From: GCA-2688775 sp964524225
Lineage (GTDB): Archaea > Nanobdellota > Nanobdellia > Woesearchaeales > GW2011-AR4
Direction of reading: 5' to 3'
Length of the DNA: 10,149 bases
Assembly (NCBI GenBank): GCA_964524225.1
Contig: CAZGEW010000049.1
Coordinates: 1-10,149 of the forward strand
In this document: piece after piece, positions 4,496 to 10,149 of the stretch
Layout: the number at the start of each line of letters is the position of its first letter
Position numbering within the stretch: the stretch's first letter is position 1
Notes under the pieces: generated by a model
What the model was told of the DNA's origin: nothing
The model's database searches: none
Seen by the model: the letters and a program-made list of their open reading frames with translations, nothing else
Translations under genes and position numbers: made by a program

Positions 4496-4831
4496 TTATC
4501 TATTCTTACCCTTCAAAATTGCTTCTTTGAGCTGCTTAATCTCATCAAGCTGCTCAAGCAAAATACCTTCCTTAATGTCTTCGCCTATAGCAAGCAGGAT
4601 AATAAAAATAACCATAAGAAGCCATAAAAAAACTGTTTGTAAAAAACCCCAACTTATTTCATAACCCTCTGCTGCAAATACTTTGTTAATTAGATAATAA
4701 CCAAGAATTAGTACTAATAAACCAACAAATAGTAACAACTTTTCAAAAATATTTGTGCGCCTCTTTTTTTCCATCTTGATATAAAAAATTTCAATTTTGT
4801 CATACAAAATTGAAATTTTTTCATTTGACAA
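4496..4831 (-). CDS. Small two-helix membrane protein, unknown
   Basis: A 111-aa protein from a TTG at 4831, or 92 aa from the ATG at 4774 (residue 20, MEKKRRTN). Two predicted membrane helices, about residues 31-49 (LLLFVGLLVLILGYYLINK) and 62-82 (GFLQTVFLWLLMVIFIILLAI), are joined by a short loop and followed by a charged coiled-coil-like tail, EDIKEGILLEQLDEIKQLKEAILKG. I recognise no family. The start is uncertain. The TTG is about 36 nt from a good TATA (GTATATAAATAG), giving a short leader. The first 19 codons, however, are mostly made of an 18-bp perfect inverted repeat, which would fit a 5' untranslated region equally well if translation starts at the ATG. It lies upstream of RNase P RNA on the same strand and divergent from the MetRS gene. 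Confidence 0.65.
   Translation of the reverse strand: MSNEKISILYDKIEIFYIKMEKKRRTNIFEKLLLFVGLLVLILGYYLINKVFAAEGYEISWGFLQTVFLWLLMVIFIILLAIGEDIKEGILLEQLDEIKQLKEAILKGKNR
4783..4821. repeat. Perfect 18-bp inverted repeat, 3-nt spacer
   Basis: The arms at 4783-4800 and 4804-4821 are exact reverse complements (AAAAAATTTCAATTTTGT on the plus strand) around the spacer CAT. The repeat lies at the 5' end of the small membrane protein gene, either within its first codons (TTG start) or in its leader (ATG start). In RNA it would form a long hairpin just ahead of the ATG candidate. Confidence 0.9.
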
Positions 4832-4862
4832 AAATTTTTATCTATCGTTAAAAATTTTTGTC
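4827..4862. repeat. Perfect 13-bp inverted repeat, 10-nt spacer, in divergent promoter
   Basis: GACAAAAATTTTT (4827-4839) and its exact reverse complement (4850-4862) flank a 10-nt spacer. The same stretch also reads as an imperfect direct repeat, AAAAATTTTT followed by (A/G)TCTAT, 20 nt apart. It abuts the minus-strand TATA at 4862-4873, between two divergent genes, a usual place for an operator. Confidence 0.85.
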
Positions 4863-4873
4863 TATTTATATAC
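4862..4873 (-). promoter_or_regulatory. TATA box for the small membrane protein gene
   Basis: GTATATAAATAG on the minus strand is centred about 36 nt before the TTG at 4831. It predicts transcription start near 4841, inside the spacer of the adjacent inverted repeat. Confidence 0.45.
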
Positions 4874-4915
4874 TTTTCTTTTTAAAAATCTGCCTTGTTG
4901 AAAATCTAATAAATA

Positions 4916-4923
4916 TTTATAAA
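4916..4923 (+). promoter_or_regulatory. TATA box of the MetRS gene
   Basis: TTTATAAA is centred 26-27 nt before the ATG at 4946. A GGAG lies only 1 nt from the ATG, too close to act normally as a Shine-Dalgarno sequence, so a leaderless transcript is likely. Confidence 0.55.
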
Positions 4924-4945
4924 GTGAGGTTTATTCTATAGGAGT

Positions 4946-7024
4946 ATGAACAAATCAAATTTTAAAGGTAAGCGGGTTTTAGTAACGTCGGCACTACCCT
5001 ACGCTAACGGGAGTCTGCATTTGGGACATCTAGTCGAATACATCCAAACAGATATATTTGTCAGATTTCTAAGATTAATAGGAGAAGACATCTTATATGT
5101 TTGTGCAGACGACACTCATGGAACTCCAATTGAAATAAAAGCAGCAGAACTTGGAATATCACCAGAAGGGCTGATTTCAAAAGTTTACGATGAGCATGTT
5201 AAGGATTTCAACGATTTCTTAATAAGCTTTGACAATTATTATACAACCCATAGCCCTGAAAATAAATACTATAGCGATTTGATTTTTTTAAGGTTAAAAA
5301 ATAAAGGTTTTGTTTACACTAAAGATATTGAAGTGACATATTGCGAGAATTGCAAAAGGACTTTGCCAGACAGATACGTAAAAGGCAATTGCCCAAAATG
5401 CAATGCTCCTGACCAATATGGGGATGTTTGTGAAGTTTGCAATGCAACTTACAAAACAATTGACCTGATTGAGCCGTATTGTACCATCTGCAAAAACAAG
5501 CCAATAAGAAAAACATCAACACATTATTTCTTTAAACTAAGCAAATTCTCAAACAAGCTTGAGTCTTGGCTAAATAAAAACAAAAACTTACAATTAGAGA
5601 CAAAAAATTTTGTTTTAAACTGGATAAGGAATGGCTTGGAAGACTGGAACATAAGCAGAGACGGTCCTTATTTTGGCTTTAAGATTCCAGGAGAAGAAAA
5701 TAAATATTATTATGTTTGGTTAGATGCACCAATTGGTTATATAGCAAGCACTGATAATTATTGTAAAAAACATGACTTAAAAACAGAGGATTATTGGAGT
5801 GATAAAGGAGCGAGAATATACCATTTCATTGGAAAAGACATAATTTATTTTCACTTCTTATTCTGGCCTGCAATGCTTTTAGGCTCTGATTTTGAGTTAC
5901 CATACGATATTGTAGTGCATGGTTTCTTAACTATAAATGGAGAGAAGATGAGCAAAAGCCGTGGCACTTTTTTCACAGCAAGAGAATTCCTGCAAAAATA
6001 CAATCCAGAGTATCTTAGATTTTATTATGCTAGTTTATTAACAAAGTCAATTTCAGATATTGACTTGAACTTTGACGACTTCAGTAAAAAAATAAACAAT
6101 GAATTAGCATCAAATATAGGTAATTTCTGCTACAGGGTTTTGAACTTTTTAAATAAAAATTTTGATGGAGAAATAAAAGATATAGAGAAAAATAAGGATT
6201 TAATAAATGAGATAAATAAAAAAATAAGGAATATTGAAAAAAATTATTATGAGTTAAAATTTAATGAAGTAGTTAAAGACATTTTACATATTTCATCTAT
6301 AGGCAATAAATATTTTCAAGACAACGAGCCTTGGAAGTTATTTAACAAAGATAAACACAAAGTACATACAATCCTTGGTTTTTGTACAAATATAATAAAA
6401 AACATCAGTATTTTAGTTGAGCCTATAATACCAAGATTCGCAACAAGCTTACAAAAACAATTAAATTTAAAAAACCTTAAATGGAATGATTTAAATTTCA
6501 ATCTGAAAAACCACAAGATAGGCAAAGAAGAAATTTTAATAAGCAAAATGGAGTTTGAGAATAAATTCCCGCTAAGTCTTAAGGTAGCCCAAATAGTAAA
6601 TATTAGAGAGCATCCAAATGCAGACAAGCTTTATATTTTGGATATAAACCTTGGCGATGAAAAAAGACAATTGGTGGCTGGTTTAAAAGGTTATTATGCA
6701 GTTGATGAATTAAAATATAAAAAAATAATTGTTGTGACAAACTTAAAATATGCCAAATTGAGGGGTATTGAAAGCCAAGGAATGTTATTGGCAGGAGATG
6801 ATGGAACCAATGTTGGTATATTGACTGTTAATGAAAGTAATTCAGGCGACAAAGTTTATTTTGATGGTCTTGAGAATTCTATTGAGGAAATAAGCTTTGA
6901 GGATTTCTTAAAGATTAATATGACAATAAAAAATAACAAAATTTATTTTGAGAATAAGGAATTGAAAACTGATAAGGAAATTGTGAGGGTTGAGAAAGTT
7001 AAAGATGGTGCTAAAGTTAGATAA
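4946..7024 (+). CDS. metG: Methionyl-tRNA synthetase with C-terminal tRNA-binding domain
   Basis: A 692-aa class I synthetase that charges tRNA-Met with methionine using ATP, in the cytoplasm. The HIGH-type motif is HLGH at residues 25-28 in SALPYANGSLHLGHL, and KMSKS is at 334-338. The connective-peptide zinc knuckles use four CxxC pairs (Cys133/136, 149/152, 162/165, 179/182), the two-zinc arrangement. The helical anticodon-binding domain follows, roughly 370-530. From about 540 to the end there is an EMAP-II/Trbp111-like OB-fold (PLSLKVAQIVNIREHPNADK, then LVAGL and GMLLAG) that binds tRNA and dimerises. In many archaea this domain is a separate gene; here it is fused. The start is supported by the TATA box 27 nt upstream. 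It converges on the surface-protein cluster. Confidence 0.98.
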   Translation: MNKSNFKGKRVLVTSALPYANGSLHLGHLVEYIQTDIFVRFLRLIGEDILYVCADDTHGTPIEIKAAELGISPEGLISKVYDEHVKDFNDFLISFDNYYTTHSPENKYYSDLIFLRLKNKGFVYTKDIEVTYCENCKRTLPDRYVKGNCPKCNAPDQYGDVCEVCNATYKTIDLIEPYCTICKNKPIRKTSTHYFFKLSKFSNKLESWLNKNKNLQLETKNFVLNWIRNGLEDWNISRDGPYFGFKIPGEENKYYYVWLDAPIGYIASTDNYCKKHDLKTEDYWSDKGARIYHFIGKDIIYFHFLFWPAMLLGSDFELPYDIVVHGFLTINGEKMSKSRGTFFTAREFLQKYNPEYLRFYYASLLTKSISDIDLNFDDFSKKINNELASNIGNFCYRVLNFLNKNFDGEIKDIEKNKDLINEINKKIRNIEKNYYELKFNEVVKDILHISSIGNKYFQDNEPWKLFNKDKHKVHTILGFCTNIIKNISILVEPIIPRFATSLQKQLNLKNLKWNDLNFNLKNHKIGKEEILISKMEFENKFPLSLKVAQIVNIREHPNADKLYILDINLGDEKRQLVAGLKGYYAVDELKYKKIIVVTNLKYAKLRGIESQGMLLAGDDGTNVGILTVNESNSGDKVYFDGLENSIEEISFEDFLKINMTIKNNKIYFENKELKTDKEIVRVEKVKDGAKVR

Positions 7025-7035
7025 AGAGTTTAATT

Positions 7036-7045
7036 ATTTTTTCCT
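7036..7045 (+). terminator. T-rich stretch after metG
   Basis: A run of six T within ATTTTTTCCTTC lies about 12 nt after the MetRS stop codon. It is a plausible archaeal T-run terminator. The rest of the 140-nt gap to the convergent gene shows nothing recognisable. Confidence 0.3.
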
Positions 7046-7164
7046 TCTATATTCATTTACTAGATTTATGATTCGGTCAAAAAGATTTTGAAATTTATTT
7101 CTTGTAAAATTTCTTATCTGAATAACAATAAATTACTTATATAAAAATTTTTTGGATTAAATAA

Positions 7165-7977
7165 CTATACAGACTTAATTGCTTTGTCTATTTCTTTTTC
7201 CTTATAACCTTCTTTGTAAAGTACTTGTTTTATTTGCTCTGTTGTATAACCTCTGCTCAAATTTTCATTGATATATTGTTTAAGCGTACCCACTGTCTTA
7301 TCTTGCCTTATTTTAATAATTAATGATGTTAATAATGCTAAGATAGCAATTGGTGCTAATATTATAATAATAAAATTTTTTGAAGTTCTCTTTTCTTGAA
7401 TACTTTCTTTATATTCTTCTTTTTCTTCTATTTTTGATGTGGTAGATAACGATGTTTCATTTAATCTTTCTGGAATTTCTATACAATCAGAATCTGTCTT
7501 TGAGGAACAATCTGGATCGCATGTATTGTCATTTACACTATCACAAAAATCATCTTTGCCTCCAGATTGACAATCCTTTTTACAACTTTCATAGGATTCA
7601 TGCATATCACAAATGTTATTGCCGCATAAGTTTGAGAAATAGCTAACATCTATATCCATGACTTTAGAATTCTGTGGGTTAGTAACCTCAATTCTAAATG
7701 CATTTTCATTGTATGGAATGTATATTAAATAATTATCATTATCAGAGAAATTATAATAAAAGGAGTAAATCTCTTTATCTTGAAATGATATTAGCCTTAT
7801 ATTAAAGCCTGAGTCATGATTTTGAGCAATTAATCTATCAATTTCCCTTAAACTAATTTTGTTGAATGCAATAGAGCCATAAATGTAATTAATATCTAAA
7901 ACAAAATATTTCTCTGCTTTAATAACTGATGATAGTAAAATCACAATAATCATATATAAGATTGCTTTGTGCTTCAT
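7165..7977 (-). CDS. Secreted cysteine-rich membrane protein with cytoplasmic helical module
   Basis: A 270-aa type I membrane protein. It has a signal peptide at residues 1-21 (cleavage plausible after Ala21) and an extracellular domain of about 90 residues. A Cys cluster follows with eight Cys between 118 and 165 (C118, 123, 132, 136, 145, 153, 157, 165). Its first part, CGNNICDMHESYESCKKDC, has the CGDGICxxxExxxxCxxDC look common in secreted archaeal proteins. A Glu/Lys-rich linker leads to one membrane helix at about 202-222, then a cytoplasmic module at 231-268 (LKQYINENLSRGYTTEQIKQ...GYKEKEIDKAIK). The same module begins the neighbouring protein. It is the last gene of the cluster, with its ATG 9 nt after the upstream stop. 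I do not know its function; a surface assembly or adhesion role is only a guess. Confidence 0.88.
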   Translation of the reverse strand: MKHKAILYMIIVILLSSVIKAEKYFVLDINYIYGSIAFNKISLREIDRLIAQNHDSGFNIRLISFQDKEIYSFYYNFSDNDNYLIYIPYNENAFRIEVTNPQNSKVMDIDVSYFSNLCGNNICDMHESYESCKKDCQSGGKDDFCDSVNDNTCDPDCSSKTDSDCIEIPERLNETSLSTTSKIEEKEEYKESIQEKRTSKNFIIIILAPIAILALLTSLIIKIRQDKTVGTLKQYINENLSRGYTTEQIKQVLYKEGYKEKEIDKAIKSV

Positions 7978-7986
7978 TTTATCCCA

Positions 7987-9606
7987 TTATTCAATAGTAG
8001 TATTAATTAACAATTGATAAAAAGCTAAATTATCGTTTGCATCATTTGCCTCTATATCGATAACATTAGTTCCATTGCTCAAATTTAAGCTAATGTTGTA
8101 TATATTCGCTTTATTAAACATAATATCGGCTATTAAAGAGCTATTTAAGGACACTTTAGTACTAACTGTAGTAGCATAAGCTGAAATGCTGAATGATAGG
8201 TGTAGCATTGTTATATTATAGTTTACATTGTTTAACGTATAAACCTCAATCTTAGGTGGCATAGCAAAGCTAATTATCTCTTCTGCAATTTTTTTAGGAG
8301 TAGCAACATAAGAGCAAAAATCATTAAATATGGTACCAATATCATTGTTTGAAATATTTTTGTAAAGTAATATTTGAGGATTAACCCTTACCATGCCCGT
8401 ATCTTCATTAATGCAATAATCCTCATAATTGTCAAGAGTAATAATTAAATCCTTTCTGTTATTATATGAAGGGCATGAGTTTGATACTATACTAACTATT
8501 GTGGGGATAGAGGTATAGGATAATGATTCTTCATGCCTAAACACATTGAAATTGTCTTTACTGCTTGCAAATGGTTCTGCAGAAAACAATATACTAAGGA
8601 AGTTAGCAACATCACTAACATACTTGGGATAACCATCATTTAATTCATAGCTGTACGCTACAAAAATTAAGCCATTCCTCTCATCAGGCTTATTAAATTC
8701 ATTGTAAATAGGGAGGCATTTGTTTTTATTTAACACAACAATACTTTTGTTTTTATTTATTAAATGCTGTGCACCATCTCTAAATTTTACATTAATACCA
8801 ACATAAAGTTGCTTAAACCCTTCAAAGTATTGAAGATTTGAGCTTAGCCAATTATTGCCATATATATTATCATTAATTACTCCATCATTATGTGAGCCAT
8901 CATCATATAAAGCCAAAGAATCAACTGTTTTGGCATTTTCCTTTAAATCTGCTTCAATAGCCACTATATCACTTTTATCATAAACATAATACTTTATATT
9001 GAATGATGAGCCGTAATAATCTGCGAATGGCGTGATAGATACTATCCCCTCTCCTCTTTTGTTTAATTTATATTGTAGAGCTAAGTATTTTTCCGTTATA
9101 TTTGTACAGAATGTAATATCATTACAATCCCTATTTATGTGAGTGCCATTGATCAATAAACAATTGCCATAAAGATAATTTGTTAAGCAATAACCTTCCT
9201 TGTCAATACAGCAGCCAACATTACATTCTTCTACTTCATTGCATTTTTTGTTTTCAACAAATCTGCCATAGCAATCATCTCTTGATGTTTGCATGCATAT
9301 TGATATGCAACAACCTTCATTACCAGTCTCAAGCAAAGTTGCAAAACTAGAAATTTTATTATTTTGATTTGTAAATAAAATTAGGTTATAAGAAAAGATT
9401 GATATTATTAAAAGTATAGAAGCAAAAACAGAATATATCTTTACAAATCTAAGTTCATTATGTTTTCTTAACAAGCTATCTATATAAGATCCTTCATAGC
9501 CATAATCCATTAAAACCCTTTTTACAGCTTTCCGAGAATAGCCTTTACTTAAATGCTCTCTTATATAATTCTTCAATGCTCTATCAATCCTTTTTTTTGT
9601 TGGCAA
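7987..9606 (-). CDS. Large surface protein with degenerate M64-peptidase-like domain
   Basis: A 539-aa type II membrane protein. A cytoplasmic helical module (residues 10-49, LKNYIREHLSKGYSRKAVKR...GYEGSYIDSLLRK) is followed by one membrane helix (about 57-79) and a long outside part. That part has a Cys-rich region with about 13 Cys (99-167), then an Ig-like domain (about 186-293) with the calcium-loop-like LYDDGSHNDGVINDNIYGN. A segment at about 311-443 recalls M64 (IgA) peptidases, with FLSILFSAEPFASSKDNFNVF the clearest block. Where HExxH is expected the sequence is TIFNDFCSYV, so it is probably not a zinc protease. A C-terminal beta domain (450-539) is rich in Asn-x-Ser/Thr sites. The start is TTG at 9606: an in-frame TAG lies two codons upstream, and the next Met would remove the module. 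Confidence 0.85.
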   Translation of the reverse strand: MPTKKRIDRALKNYIREHLSKGYSRKAVKRVLMDYGYEGSYIDSLLRKHNELRFVKIYSVFASILLIISIFSYNLILFTNQNNKISSFATLLETGNEGCCISICMQTSRDDCYGRFVENKKCNEVEECNVGCCIDKEGYCLTNYLYGNCLLINGTHINRDCNDITFCTNITEKYLALQYKLNKRGEGIVSITPFADYYGSSFNIKYYVYDKSDIVAIEADLKENAKTVDSLALYDDGSHNDGVINDNIYGNNWLSSNLQYFEGFKQLYVGINVKFRDGAQHLINKNKSIVVLNKNKCLPIYNEFNKPDERNGLIFVAYSYELNDGYPKYVSDVANFLSILFSAEPFASSKDNFNVFRHEESLSYTSIPTIVSIVSNSCPSYNNRKDLIITLDNYEDYCINEDTGMVRVNPQILLYKNISNNDIGTIFNDFCSYVATPKKIAEEIISFAMPPKIEVYTLNNVNYNITMLHLSFSISAYATTVSTKVSLNSSLIADIMFNKANIYNISLNLSNGTNVIDIEANDANDNLAFYQLLINTTIE

Positions 9607-9615
9607 TTTCTAAAG

Positions 9616-10149
9616 CTAATAAAAGCTTGCTGTGCATTTAACGCTGCAAGGCATGCACAGAAATTTTTTTATGGAATTACACTTCTTAACAAAAGCACAA
9701 ACATTAACAGGCTGACCACCACTGACATGTTGACTGTTGCTTGGTATGCAGTTTCCAGTTCCACTGTCTTCCTCTTTTTGTAGATTAATATTCTGCTCGC
9801 AGACTGGATAGAAAGTTTGGCAATTGTCTGGAGATTGCTCGTAGAATGCACCAGTTCCTCCAGCAATTGTTGTCGCTAATGTGATACCAGAAATTGCAAG
9901 ATAAGCTACACCAATAATAGTAGTACCAACTCCAGTTAAACTTCCAACTCCAACACCTAATGCACTTAACCCATTTACTATGTTGGCTCCTGTTTGCTCA
10001 ATAATATTTGTAGTACCAACAATGGATACTTGACCTAGGGGAAGTAAAAAACCAGCTAGCATTACAGCCGTAGCAATTGCCATAATAACAGTCAAACCCA
10101 AATTAAAATAACATAATCCACTAGGTTTGAAAAAATGCTCTGCAATTGC
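9616..10149 (-). CDS. Cysteine-rich membrane protein (5' part beyond window)
   Basis: The reading frame stays open through the right edge: 16 codons precede the TTG at 10101 without a stop, so the gene very likely begins outside the window. A TTG at 10101 or an ATG at 10083 is less likely to be the start. Two long, Gly/Ala/Thr-rich hydrophobic stretches (MAIATAVMLAGFLLPLG and VGTTIIGVAYLAISGITLATTIAGG) are probably membrane helices. A polar, Cys-rich C-terminal region of about 75 residues has nine Cys (from CQTFYPVC to CMPCSVKC). I recognise no family. The next gene starts 9 nt downstream, so the three genes are probably transcribed together. The shared Cys-rich outside domains suggest partners in one envelope structure. 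Confidence 0.75.
   Translation of the reverse strand, partial: AIAEHFFKPSGLCYFNLGLTVIMAIATAVMLAGFLLPLGQVSIVGTTNIIEQTGANIVNGLSALGVGVGSLTGVGTTIIGVAYLAISGITLATTIAGGTGAFYEQSPDNCQTFYPVCEQNINLQKEEDSGTGNCIPSNSQHVSGGQPVNVCAFVKKCNSIKKFLCMPCSVKCTASFY

Noticed and set aside
10083..10101. TTG or ATG start for the last minus-strand gene inside the window
   Set aside because: The frame continues open to the window edge, so an internal start is not needed and the gene is more likely truncated by the window.
1..10149. CRISPR arrays, insertion sequences or prophage genes
   Set aside because: No regularly spaced repeats, transposase or phage-like genes were seen; the inverted repeats near 4783-4862 flank no mobile-element gene.

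Overview
The window looks like part of a small, AT-rich archaeal genome, most likely a DPANN lineage of the Woesearchaeota/Pacearchaeota kind. Archaeal signs seen directly are a NAC protein with a UBA tail, a Sec61-beta subunit, TATA boxes about 27 nt upstream of start codons, an archaeal-type RNase P RNA, and a tRNA-His gene interrupted by bulge-helix-bulge (BHB) introns. The lineage call is inference from gene style and base composition; there is no 16S gene here.

Layout. 1-1512 (minus): a BtuF-like substrate-binding protein cut by the left edge, a DJ-1/PfpI protein and a PrxQ/BCP peroxiredoxin. 1608-1737 (plus): tRNA-His with one intron in the anticodon loop and a second in the T-loop. 1738-2039: about 300 nt without a convincing gene, holding a foldable, possibly pseudoknotted segment and a doubtful small reading frame. 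2040-2435 (plus): msrB. With the peroxiredoxin and the DJ-1 protein it makes a loose group of redox and protein-repair genes.

2453-4471 (minus) reads, in transcription order, RNase P RNA, a 58-aa Sec61-beta, NAC, an unknown helical protein and a four-helix membrane protein. The four protein genes are spaced by -1 to 16 nt and look like one operon for ribosome-associated folding and targeting plus membrane insertion, with two uncharacterised members. Upstream lie a small two-helix membrane protein and a divergent intergenic stretch with two perfect inverted repeats. 4946-7024 (plus) is methionyl-tRNA synthetase with a fused C-terminal tRNA-binding domain.

7165-10149 (minus) is a three-gene cluster of cysteine-rich surface proteins with 9-nt gaps. 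Two of them carry the same roughly 38-residue helical module on the predicted cytoplasmic side of a single membrane helix, one at its N-terminus and one at its C-terminus. The central protein resembles M64 metallopeptidases but lacks the HExxH zinc motif. This cluster is the best candidate for an undescribed system. The doubly interrupted tRNA-His is the best supported unusual feature.
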